NCBI GenBank assembly: GCA_016938535.1
Contig: JAFGUL010000133.1
Span: forward strand, 1 to 24,081
DNA length: 24,081 nt
Source: Candidatus Delongbacteria bacterium
GTDB lineage: Bacteria > Delongbacteria > UBA4055
Direction of reading: 5' to 3'
The notes beneath the pieces are model-generated. The model made no database searches. It was given only the letters and a program-made list of their open reading frames with translations, and was not told where the DNA came from. Both the position numbers and the translations under genes were made by a program. Position 1 is the stretch's first letter, and every line of letters begins with the position of its first letter. Positions 1 through 7,321 of the stretch are shown here, piece by piece.

Positions 1-270
1 TCCGACCGTGGAATTGTGCCACTCGAGACCTTCAATTGAACTTTGTGCGTTTTTAATCACAGTCATTCCGGCGCTGGTCGCGGCGAAAAGATGACAGCTT
101 TCCTCTTTTCCGTCATTAATGATATCAAGAGTAAAGTTCGACCCGGGCCTCTCCGAGACACTATAACCTTTATCCTGACCTTCAATTCCCAGTTCAGGTG
201 TTACCGGTGTCAGTTTCGGAAAAAGACTACCTAATATTAAAAGGGTTGAAATAATCAAGGTTTGTTTCAT
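1..270 (-). CDS. Partial secreted protein, unknown function (3' end cut by window edge)
   Basis: Reading the minus strand from the ATG at 270 gives 90 uninterrupted codons that run off the left edge, so only the N-terminus is present. It starts MKQTLIISTLLILGSLFP, a charged-then-hydrophobic stretch like a signal peptide, although no clean AxA cleavage site is obvious. The following residues (about 45-55) contain RPGSNFTLDIINDG, which resembles the opening strand of an Ig-like or CARDB-type beta-sandwich; that is an inference. A GGGGATC purine stretch a few bases before the ATG can serve as ribosome binding site. The start lies inside the last 44 bases of the upstream lipoprotein gene, in a different frame, so the two are probably one transcript with coupled translation. 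No family was recognised. Confidence 0.6.
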   Translation of the reverse strand, partial: MKQTLIISTLLILGSLFPKLTPVTPELGIEGQDKGYSVSERPGSNFTLDIINDGKEESCHLFAATSAGMTVIKNAQSSIEGLEWHNSTVG

Positions 271-1444
271 TTGATCCCCGTATTACATATTTTTTTCCAC
301 CAGCTGTAAAAATAAGTGTTCCGTTTATTTCAGAACTGATATTGCCGGCCTTATCTTCAGCGATAATTCCGAAAGGATAGACCGCTTCCTCATTTGTGCT
401 TGTAACCCAGAAACTGATCGTATAGATCCCGTCATTTACTTCGTCATCACCGCTGGTGAAAAAATCACCGTCGTCTCTCAAAGGTGCAGTAAAACTCAAA
501 GAAGGGATCGACATTTCTACTCTGTCAATATCCTGACTTTCAAGATGACCCTGCGGATCATTAACATTTACTTCAATGCTGAAATATATTGAATCTTGAG
601 CAGGTATGAACACTGTATCCGGATACTGGAGATTATTGACTGAAGGTGCGGTGTTTTCGATCCTGATATTATCAAATGACAGACTGTCTTTCTCTCCATA
701 CAGGTCAGTAGCTATGAAGGTTAACTTATATCTGTCATTCGTACTTAGACCTGCAGCGAGAGTAGAGTCAAGAGTGATCATCATATCACTCAAAGGGTCT
801 GACCTTACGAAATCGTAATCTTTCGGGATATTGTCCCTGTTCCTGATCTCAAGTCTGAGCGTCTGATTATCGTTATAACCTGACTCATCATTGTCGGGAT
901 CATTTATCTCTATCGCCAGAGTAAGAGGTTCAAAACCTGAACTCAGAGTGTCATTTTCAGCTATACCGGATATCTGATCTATTGCCGGCGCGGTATTGTT
1001 CTTCACGAGTATTCCTGCAACCGGCTGATATGTTTCAATAAGCTCGTTGTAAAGATAAGATTCTACATAAAGCGGCCATTCGCCTTCCCCTGTAAAATCC
1101 AGCGCATTGATACCGCCGGACCAGATATTGTTTGATGCTGCGAGATCATTCCTGAGCGAATCGTCCGAAAAGCCGTCATCATAAAGAGGGATTTCTATGA
1201 CCTCACTGTCCTTAAAAAAAAATGCGGATGCCTTAAAGCCGTCAGCGGCAGAATAATTCGTATCAAAACTTATTTTAATATGGTATATCTTATCAATACC
1301 GAACTGGATCCTGTCAGGAATTACCGACATATCCCGATCAAAATTTGCATACTTGTCAGCTGTTGTCTGCACGGGAATATCCTTCTCGCAGGATATGACT
1401 AAAAGAGTGATCAGTGCGGAGAAAAATATATTTTTAATATTCAT
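227..1444 (-). CDS. Lipoprotein with Ig-like / choice-of-anchor-type repeats
   Basis: This 405-residue protein begins with a lipoprotein signal: a short basic start, a hydrophobic stretch and the lipobox VISC with the acylated Cys at residue 19, so it should be anchored in the cell envelope. The rest is acidic and built of repeated beta-sandwich-like units. Two of them carry the LYDDG or LRDDG turn followed by a D-G-x-Y or N-x-W-S-G strand, and a linker of the type NNTAPAIDQISG or ENTAPSVNNLQYPD introduces each repeat. This pattern is familiar from surface proteins of FCB-group bacteria. No enzymatic motif is seen, and a structural or binding role is inference. The gene has a strong predicted promoter at 1479-1507 and overlaps the next gene by 44 bases. 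The purine stretch GAGGGA lies rather far (about 13 bases) from the ATG. Confidence 0.75.
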   Translation of the reverse strand: MNIKNIFFSALITLLVISCEKDIPVQTTADKYANFDRDMSVIPDRIQFGIDKIYHIKISFDTNYSAADGFKASAFFFKDSEVIEIPLYDDGFSDDSLRNDLAASNNIWSGGINALDFTGEGEWPLYVESYLYNELIETYQPVAGILVKNNTAPAIDQISGIAENDTLSSGFEPLTLAIEINDPDNDESGYNDNQTLRLEIRNRDNIPKDYDFVRSDPLSDMMITLDSTLAAGLSTNDRYKLTFIATDLYGEKDSLSFDNIRIENTAPSVNNLQYPDTVFIPAQDSIYFSIEVNVNDPQGHLESQDIDRVEMSIPSLSFTAPLRDDGDFFTSGDDEVNDGIYTISFWVTSTNEEAVYPFGIIAEDKAGNISSEINGTLIFTAGGKKYVIRGSNETNLDYFNPFNIR

Positions 1445-1478
1445 TATGTTTATGTTCCCTCATAATTTTTACGGTTGA

Positions 1479-1507
1479 AAAATACACTTTTTAATATTGT
1501 TTGTCAA
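1479..1507 (-). promoter_or_regulatory. Sigma-70-type promoter for the lipoprotein gene
   Basis: On the minus strand TTGACA (1502-1507) and TATTTT (1479-1484) are separated by exactly 17 bases. Transcription should begin near 1472, about 28 bases ahead of the lipoprotein ATG at 1444. The -10 continues as TATTTTTC, which also partly fits the TAnnTTTG box of Bacteroidota promoters. Confidence 0.7.
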
Positions 1508-1578
1508 TCCTGACAGACATTAAACAACAAACCGGCTGTCATGTTCAAAAATCGGAAGCGGAATAAAATAATATTTTT

Positions 1579-1607
1579 TTGTGGCTTTTGGAGAATATTA
1601 TTCTTAT
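1579..1607 (+). promoter_or_regulatory. Possible promoter of the MCE operon
   Basis: The 197-base divergent gap 1445-1641 must hold the start of the plus-strand operon. The best plus-strand candidate is TTGTGG (1579-1584), 17 bases, TCTTAT (1602-1607), about 35 bases before the ATG. It is much weaker than the other promoters in the window, and nearby AT-rich alternatives exist. The spacer includes a small inverted repeat AGAAT-N3-ATTCT. The rest of the gap shows nothing recognisable. Confidence 0.25.
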
Positions 1608-1641
1608 TTTTATCCCGGATGCATATTGTTGGAGAAATTGA

Positions 1642-2622
1642 ATGGTAACCAGAGCCCAGAAAATACGCGTGATGACGCTTATAATGATCACATTCATGAT
1701 ATTTATGTATGTCATGTTCCTGCTGGTAGGCAACAAGCTGATGTCCAGGAATGACATTTATTACATCAAACTCGAAAAACAGTCGGTTTCAGGGCTTAAT
1801 GTGGGAACTGATGTAAAATTTTATGGAATAAATATCGGAAAAGTAGTGGATATTATAGTGAATCCCGAAAATATTTCTGAGATCATCGTGACTGTAAGTA
1901 TTAAAGAAAATACTCCGATCAAAGAAACTTCTGAAGCGAACCTTTCGTACCAGAGCATTGCAACAGGTCTAAAACAGATAGAAATTACTGGGGGCGAGAA
2001 CGATGACAGGACTCTTGATCCCGGAGAATTCATCCGTTCCGGCTCAGATATATTTGACGATATTACCGGCAAGGCAGAAATAATCGCACAGAAGATTGAA
2101 ACTCTATTAAACAATATGATCCATGTTACATCAAGAGAGAACACGGCAAAGTTTATCAGACTTATAGACCAGCTTGAAGAGGACACAAGAAAGCTCGATA
2201 CTCTGATAGTCGAGGCTAAAGATTTCTTCGTTACTAATAAAAAGGACATATCAGTTCTTATCAAGAAAAGCAATATGATGGTTGACAATATATCGAGAGC
2301 TTCAGTTTCAGCAGAAAAAGCGCTCAACAGTATTGACGCTAAGATCAACTCGGAAGAATTCAGTGATATTGTCAGGAATTTTGCGGAAATATCAGAAAAG
2401 ATCAATAAGCAGGAACTTGAAGAACTGGTAGCTTCAGCAAACAGCCTGATGAAAAAGTCAGATCATACAATAAACCTTCTGGAAAGCACTTTCATTCAGG
2501 GTAGGAGCAATCTGCTCAGATCGATCGAACTTTTCAAAGAAACGCTCGAGAACATAAATGAGTTTGCCATTTTGATCAGAGACAATCCGGATATTCTAAT
2601 CAGAGGAAAAGAGAGTGAATAG
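1642..2622 (+). CDS. mlaD: MCE-domain protein (MlaD-like), membrane-anchored lipid carrier of an ABC system
   Basis: The 326-residue product has one transmembrane helix at residues 9-29, then an MCE domain at about 38-116 with the family's usual GLNVGTDVKFYGINIGKV core, then a long helical tail (about 135-320) with heptad-like spacing. In this family the MCE domain forms a hexameric ring in the periplasm that shuttles lipids between the inner-membrane ABC transporter and the outer membrane; the helical tail can extend into a needle-like tube. It leads an operon with a PqiC-like lipoprotein, a predicted beta-barrel protein, MlaE and MlaF, which fits that role. GGAG at 1631-1634 with a 7-base spacing supports the ATG. 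The direction of lipid transport cannot be told from sequence. The symbol indicates family rather than strict orthology. Confidence 0.88.
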   Translation: MVTRAQKIRVMTLIMITFMIFMYVMFLLVGNKLMSRNDIYYIKLEKQSVSGLNVGTDVKFYGINIGKVVDIIVNPENISEIIVTVSIKENTPIKETSEANLSYQSIATGLKQIEITGGENDDRTLDPGEFIRSGSDIFDDITGKAEIIAQKIETLLNNMIHVTSRENTAKFIRLIDQLEEDTRKLDTLIVEAKDFFVTNKKDISVLIKKSNMMVDNISRASVSAEKALNSIDAKINSEEFSDIVRNFAEISEKINKQELEELVASANSLMKKSDHTINLLESTFIQGRSNLLRSIELFKETLENINEFAILIRDNPDILIRGKESE

Positions 2623-3241
2623 AAAATTTGTTTATTTGATACTTATAATCGTTCTGGCATCCTGCAGTATAAAAACAGTAAAAGAATACTATCTTGTGTC
2701 CTATTTGCCCGAACCCGAAAGTCTTGAAAGATTCAAAGTGACGGGTCTGCCTATCGATGCAAAAGTGGAAGTTCAGAATTTTGAAATGAACAGGATATAT
2801 GACAGAAATTCCATAGTCGTAAGAGAGTCGCTTCACAAGCTTTCATTCGATACAAAAAACAACTGGGCTTTAAGACCCGACAGATCGCTTCCCGAGCTCC
2901 TGATCTATCATATTAATGCTGCGGGAATATTCAAGGAATGTAAAAGCGATTATGCCCTGACAAGACCTGATTATTACATAACAGGAGTGATCAATAACAT
3001 CGAGATATACAACGGTGAAACCACAGTACTTGCACATTTAAATGTCGTTCTTGAACTGAGAGACAGGAACAGAACAATACTCGTTTCTCATCACATAAAC
3101 GAAAAAAAAGACATCAGAAAATATGACATAACTTTTTTTGTAAAAACGATCGGAGAACTTTTAAGGGACGGCAGTCATGAATTCATTATCAAGACCGTTG
3201 ACTATTTCAGAAATGCTGATAAGGACGGAAAAAAGAAATGA
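2615..3241 (+). CDS. ABC-type transport auxiliary lipoprotein (PqiC/DUF330-like)
   Basis: This 208-residue protein starts with a GTG, 8 bases inside the end of the MCE gene, behind an AGAGGA ribosome binding site (2602-2607). The signal ends in the lipobox LASC with Cys17, so it is a lipoprotein. The mature part shows the family's layout: a YYLVSYLPEP strand, then VEVQNFEMNRIYDRNSIVVRES, then NWALRPDRSLPELLIYHI. In PqiC and related proteins this lipoprotein sits in the outer membrane and works with an MCE protein. Overlap on both sides (ATGA with the following gene) shows tight translational coupling. The assignment rests on these motifs, as sequence identity in this family is low. Confidence 0.75.
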   Translation: MNRKFVYLILIIVLASCSIKTVKEYYLVSYLPEPESLERFKVTGLPIDAKVEVQNFEMNRIYDRNSIVVRESLHKLSFDTKNNWALRPDRSLPELLIYHINAAGIFKECKSDYALTRPDYYITGVINNIEIYNGETTVLAHLNVVLELRDRNRTILVSHHINEKKDIRKYDITFFVKTIGELLRDGSHEFIIKTVDYFRNADKDGKKK

Positions 3242-4782
3242 ACCGTAAATTACATATACTTATATTTCTTGCTGCCGCGATCCTGATGTATGCAGAAAAA
3301 TACGACACATGGCTCAGTGTTTCTCCAGAACAGCAGATCATTGATGAGTCCATTGATGACCAGCTGGGAATGGGAAGGCTTTTCGTGCCTGTCATGTCTA
3401 TATCTGAGTGGGAACCTCTATTGAGAATCTACAACAGCTCGGACAGATCTGTCATTGATGATTACAGACCCGGTACGAGCATATTTCTGAAACCGGGTAA
3501 ATATACGCTCCTTTTCGGATCTTCCGACGACCCTATTGACATGGTGCAGAAACATTTTACCATAAATATGCATCAGACAACCATGATCGAACCTGACTGG
3601 TCGGGACTTATAGTGAGTTTTATCAACGAGAACATGGAATTTGTGCGTTACGGATACGAGATCCTTCATTTTGACACAGGTATTTCTGCCGGAACTAAAT
3701 ACAGCCGTGAAGAAAGCGTATTCGACGACATGAACTCCACATGGATCCTGCCTCCGGGAAAATATAAACTCGTAAGGCAGGGGGAGCCCTTTAATACGAT
3801 CGTGAATTTCAGTACTTTTGAACTTAAAAGCGGTGAACTCAAAGAAATGACCGTTGTAGTCAATGATGCGGAACAGTTCATCGGTTCGGGAGAGATCGGA
3901 ATTCTTGAGAACATGGGGACGAGAAAAAAAGACTGGTATGACATACTGAACCTTAAGGGATCATTCACCATTTACAGCCATAATAAGGACGATCCAGAAG
4001 AGAACACTACAGATATTATATCGCAGATGAAGGTTGACAACAAAATAATTTACGATTCCAAACCATATTATCTTTCACTAAGGCAGCTTCTGCATGAAGA
4101 GCTGTCCAAAACCGGTTCTTCAGAGACTTTCAGAGTAAGCCTGGATGAATTTTCACTGATCAATACAGGGATTTACTACTTTACGAACATTTTCGGCTTC
4201 TTCGCAGAACTTAATTTCAGCACAAAGATATTCTCGACCAACTTCTACGATATTGACAGGGATGTTTTGACGATAGACAGAAATGATAATACTACTTTGT
4301 TTACAGGTCTCAACAAATTCAGAACATCTGAAACTTTTACTCCTCTGGAATTTGAAGAGAGATTCGGACTGAACTTCACCTTCATCAAAACATCGTATTC
4401 CAATCTTTACCTGAGGACCGGACTCGGTTTTGTACAGACACTCAACGATAATGTGTATTCACTTTCATCAAGTACTTCTTCTCTATACACTTTTTCCGAG
4501 GAGGAGGATAAATTTGAAAAAGGTCTGATCTTTATTGCCGGGAGTGATTTTCACATTACAAACAACATTACTTATATTTCCACTGCAAATTTCTTTTACA
4601 ACCTTGATAAAGACAGAAACTACAATCTTAAATGGGATAACGATATAAATTTCAAACTTTTCAGGTTCGTATCTCTCGACTACAGCTTTATTCTTACCTA
4701 TGATTATGACAAACTCGAAGAAAATTATGTGATCTATGACAACAGAATCGCACTTGAACTGTCATATTTCATTAACAGGTAA
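3238..4782 (+). CDS. Predicted outer-membrane protein: two beta-sandwich repeats plus C-terminal beta-barrel
   Basis: I do not recognise a named family for this 514-residue protein. It has a signal peptide (residues 1-19, ending MYA). Two repeats with a PGKYxL turn follow, near residues 78-85 and 178-184, resembling PEGA or carboxypeptidase-regulatory beta-sandwiches. From about residue 300 to the end there are alternating aromatic/hydrophobic strands broken by acidic loops, typical of an outer-membrane beta-barrel of the DUF481 sort; the chain ends in a strand with FINR. The ATG overlaps the stop of the lipoprotein gene (ATGA), and the MlaE gene follows after 9 bases, so it belongs to the MCE operon. 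A role as outer-membrane receptor or docking partner of the MCE system is inference. Confidence 0.7.
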   Translation: MNRKLHILIFLAAAILMYAEKYDTWLSVSPEQQIIDESIDDQLGMGRLFVPVMSISEWEPLLRIYNSSDRSVIDDYRPGTSIFLKPGKYTLLFGSSDDPIDMVQKHFTINMHQTTMIEPDWSGLIVSFINENMEFVRYGYEILHFDTGISAGTKYSREESVFDDMNSTWILPPGKYKLVRQGEPFNTIVNFSTFELKSGELKEMTVVVNDAEQFIGSGEIGILENMGTRKKDWYDILNLKGSFTIYSHNKDDPEENTTDIISQMKVDNKIIYDSKPYYLSLRQLLHEELSKTGSSETFRVSLDEFSLINTGIYYFTNIFGFFAELNFSTKIFSTNFYDIDRDVLTIDRNDNTTLFTGLNKFRTSETFTPLEFEERFGLNFTFIKTSYSNLYLRTGLGFVQTLNDNVYSLSSSTSSLYTFSEEEDKFEKGLIFIAGSDFHITNNITYISTANFFYNLDKDRNYNLKWDNDINFKLFRFVSLDYSFILTYDYDKLEENYVIYDNRIALELSYFINR

Positions 4783-4791
4783 AGCATAATA

Positions 4792-5862
4792 ATGTTCAGA
4801 CAGGAAAAAAATACTTTGATCTTCGGAGAGGCATTCGTTAATTCCGGCATAGAATCTATGCTGAAAAATGTAGCTAAGATGAAGAGATCATCCAAAGATA
4901 ATGTTGTTTTAGATTTCTCGGAAACCGGCTCGTTTGACACTCTTACAATAGCTGTTATCCATGACCTAGAAAAGGACAGCAGGATCAGTACAATCCTTTC
5001 TCCGCAAATCAAAAAAGAACTCGAACTCTTTAAGGAGAACATTTCAGGTGAAGAAAGTGATCCTCACTATATGTCTCAAACCGATCAGATCACCTCTACC
5101 GTCCTGGATTTCTTAGGCCAGTTAAGATCGTTTATTGTTTTATCGGCCGATATTTTCTATTACTCATTGCGTTCTATTTTCAGACATGACGGAAGAAAAA
5201 AAGGTGAAGTATATCATCAGATACTCCTAATGGGGAATAATGCAGTCCCGATAGTGTGCCTGCTTGCTTTCCTGATAGGGCTCATTCTTTCCCTACAGTC
5301 CGCAGCCCAGCTCAGACAGTTCGGCGCGAACATATACCTCGTTGACCTTATAGTTATCGGCATGATCCTTGAGATGGGACCTATGATCACAGCGGTTATT
5401 GTAGCCGGTCGTTCAGGCTCTGCAATAGCGGCGGAGATCTCCACAATGAAGATCACAGAGGAACTTGATGCATTACAGGTGATGGCACTCAACCCTCTTA
5501 AATATGTTGTCGCTCCAAAAATGCTTGCGATGTCCGTAAGCCTTCCGATACTGACTATTCTTGCAAATATGGTGGGTATTTTCGGGGGCTTCATAATAGG
5601 AGTCCTCTACCTTGACCTTAGTGCAGATATTTTCATTAACCGCGCTGTCGAAGTAATGGCCCTTTCCTACTGGCGTCAGAGTATGCTTAAGAGCATCCTG
5701 TTCAGCTGGCTGATAGTGATAATAGGATCACATTTCGGATTTAATGTCAAAGGCGGAGCAGAAGGAGTAGGTAAGGCTGCGACTTCTTCTGTGGTCGCTG
5801 CTATTTTCGCGGTGATCATGACTGATGCTTTCTTAAGTTTAATCTTCTATTTCGAGTTTTGA
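4792..5862 (+). CDS. mlaE: MlaE-family ABC permease with N-terminal STAS-like domain
   Basis: The 356-residue protein combines two parts. Residues 1-75 look like a STAS domain: a VVLDFSETGSFDT strand-loop with the Asp-Thr/Ser position that MlaB-type proteins use, followed by a helix. Residues about 100-356 are the MlaE permease, with the family core EMGPMITAVIVAGRSGSAIA and the coupling region TEELDALQVMALNP, and several membrane helices. MlaE dimers form the membrane path for lipid in MCE ABC transporters; MlaB normally binds the ATPase as a separate STAS protein, so here the two appear fused. Its stop overlaps the MlaF start (TGATG). The ribosome binding site is weak (AGGTAA within the previous stop region), which suggests coupling to the upstream gene. 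Confidence 0.88.
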   Translation: MFRQEKNTLIFGEAFVNSGIESMLKNVAKMKRSSKDNVVLDFSETGSFDTLTIAVIHDLEKDSRISTILSPQIKKELELFKENISGEESDPHYMSQTDQITSTVLDFLGQLRSFIVLSADIFYYSLRSIFRHDGRKKGEVYHQILLMGNNAVPIVCLLAFLIGLILSLQSAAQLRQFGANIYLVDLIVIGMILEMGPMITAVIVAGRSGSAIAAEISTMKITEELDALQVMALNPLKYVVAPKMLAMSVSLPILTILANMVGIFGGFIIGVLYLDLSADIFINRAVEVMALSYWRQSMLKSILFSWLIVIIGSHFGFNVKGGAEGVGKAATSSVVAAIFAVIMTDAFLSLIFYFEF

Positions 5863-6620
5863 TGAAGAATACTGATAATATCATAGAAATAAAAGGTCTG
5901 ATCGCCCGTTATGAAGATAAAACGGTGCTTGACGACATAAACCTCGAAATCAAGAGAGGCGAGATCTTTGTCATTCTGGGCAGCAGCGGCGGCGGAAAAA
6001 CTACTCTTTTAAAGCATATTGTCGGACTTTTAAAACCGTTTGAAGGTGAAATTAAAATTTTCGGAAAAGTGACGAATGGAATGGAAGTGGAAGAGCTCGA
6101 ACTGCTTTTGAAGAGGATCGGGATGCTTTTTCAGGGGGGCGCTCTTATAAATTCTATGGAGGTCTGGGAAAATGTCGCAATGCCTCTCGAGCAGCATACC
6201 AATCTTAATACTGATGTAATAAAAACCCTCGTCAAACAAAAACTTTCCCTCGTTAACCTTTCTCATGCTTACAGACTTTTTCCTTCAGAGCTTTCAGGAG
6301 GCATGAAAAAAAGGGTGGCACTGGCCAGAGCGATCTCAATGGATCCTGAGATACTCTTCTTCGATGAGCCTTCAGCAGGTCTCGACCCGATCACAGCCAT
6401 GGAGCTTGATGAACTTATAATAGGCCTCAAGAAAAAAATGGGGATTACCCTTGTGATCGTTACCCACGAACTGGAGTCAATTAAAAGAATAGCGGACAGG
6501 ATAATTTACCTTCAGAAAGGAAAAAATGTATTCTGCGGAACGCTGGACGAAGCCAAGGTTGCAGATGTAGATGAAATAAATAAATTTTTCAGTTGGGGAA
6601 AATATTCTCCGAAACTATAA
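5862..6620 (+). CDS. mlaF: MlaF-type ABC transporter ATP-binding protein
   Basis: This ATPase powers the MlaE/MlaD lipid transporter from the cytoplasmic side. From the chosen ATG at 5862 it has 252 residues. Walker A is GSSGGGKTT (about 40-48), the Q-loop is GMLFQGGAL, the ABC signature is LSGGMKKRVALARA, and Walker B is ILFFDEPSAGLDP followed by the switch histidine in VIVTHE. All catalytic motifs are intact. The pattern of Gly-rich Q-loop and SGGMKKR is typical of the Mla/Ttg2A branch. A TTG one codon earlier (5859) is an alternative start, but ATG in the TGATG stop-start overlap is simpler. It is the last gene of the operon; no convincing terminator follows. Confidence 0.92.
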   Translation: MKNTDNIIEIKGLIARYEDKTVLDDINLEIKRGEIFVILGSSGGGKTTLLKHIVGLLKPFEGEIKIFGKVTNGMEVEELELLLKRIGMLFQGGALINSMEVWENVAMPLEQHTNLNTDVIKTLVKQKLSLVNLSHAYRLFPSELSGGMKKRVALARAISMDPEILFFDEPSAGLDPITAMELDELIIGLKKKMGITLVIVTHELESIKRIADRIIYLQKGKNVFCGTLDEAKVADVDEINKFFSWGKYSPKL

Positions 6621-6649
6621 TTTACGCATAAAAACCAACTCCGCGAGTC

Positions 6650-6678
6650 TTGACTTTTTCAAGCTGATTTGTTATATT
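6650..6678 (+). promoter_or_regulatory. Sigma-70-type promoter of grpE-dnaJ operon
   Basis: TTGACT (6650-6655), a 17-base spacer and TATATT (6673-6678) make a near-consensus promoter, with transcription starting near 6685 and a leader of about 49 bases. The -10 extends to TATATTTG, an exact match to the Bacteroidota TAnnTTTG box, with TTG 20 bases upstream. No CIRCE element (TTAGCACTC-N9-GAGTGCTAA) is present, so HrcA control is not indicated. Confidence 0.72.
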
Positions 6679-6733
6679 TGCAACCCTTGGAAGAGTTTTT
6701 TAAAATAACTAATTATCCGGAGTGTTTGCAGAT

Positions 6734-7306
6734 ATGTCGGGAAGATCAAAGAAATATGAAAATGAAACGGTTGAAGAAACCGAAAATCTGACCGGTGGAA
6801 TGAACGAAGAGACTGCTGAAGACGAAACGGGGACTGAAAAAGAAACAGACGACCGGTCAGAAAAGATCGCCTCTCTCGAACAGGAAATTTTCGATTACAG
6901 AGACAAGCTGATAAGGAAAGCGGCTGAGTTCGAAAATTACAAGAAGCGGACTTCTGAGGAATTCGTCAGACTGATCAATTCCGCAAGTGAAGATATCATA
7001 ACGAAGCTTCTTCCTGTCCTTGATGATATTGAAAGGTTCGAAAAGAATTACAACGAAGGCATTAGCAGTAAGGATCTCAAGAAGGGTGTTGATATGATAT
7101 TCGGCAAATTAAGGATAGTTCTCGAGAATCAGGGACTGCAGGAGATCGAAGCTGTAGAACATGAATTCGATCCGGAATATCATGACGCACTTATGATGGC
7201 GGAAAAAGACGGGTTCGAACCGAACATAGTGATTGACCAGCATGAAAAAGGTTATAAGCTCAACGATAAGGTAATAAGGCATTCAAAGGTTGTAGTGTCA
7301 AAATAA
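6734..7306 (+). CDS. grpE: GrpE, nucleotide exchange factor of DnaK
   Basis: GrpE opens the nucleotide site of DnaK to release ADP and substrate. From ATG 6734 the product is 190 residues. The first 40 or so are very acidic and disordered-looking, followed by a long coiled-coil helix (about 42-100, including AAEFENYKKRTSEE) and the C-terminal beta-domain with the family pattern HEFDPEYHDALM and VIDQHEKGYKLNDKVIRHSKVVV. A GTG at 6722 would add four residues, but it lies directly on the GGAG that should be the ribosome binding site; the ATG is preferred (spacing 11). dnaJ follows after 15 bases. dnaK is not next to the pair, an arrangement found in several FCB lineages. Confidence 0.95.
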   Translation: MSGRSKKYENETVEETENLTGGMNEETAEDETGTEKETDDRSEKIASLEQEIFDYRDKLIRKAAEFENYKKRTSEEFVRLINSASEDIITKLLPVLDDIERFEKNYNEGISSKDLKKGVDMIFGKLRIVLENQGLQEIEAVEHEFDPEYHDALMMAEKDGFEPNIVIDQHEKGYKLNDKVIRHSKVVVSK

Positions 7307-7321
7307 GGCGGCATTGTTTTT

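Noticed and set aside
1821..2405. A 194-codon minus-strand frame opposite the MCE gene
   Set aside because: The plus-strand MCE domain is unmistakable; the antisense frame is a long shadow with Ser/Ile/Leu-rich content and no ribosome binding site.
6621..6733. CIRCE or other heat-shock operator ahead of grpE
   Set aside because: Only a short ACTC-CGC-GAGT dyad is present, near the -35; it lacks the 9-bp arms and 9-base spacing of CIRCE.
7205..7220. GGTTCGAACC-like stretch reminiscent of a tRNA T-loop
   Set aside because: It lies in the conserved C-terminal coding part of grpE and has no acceptor stem or anticodon arm around it.
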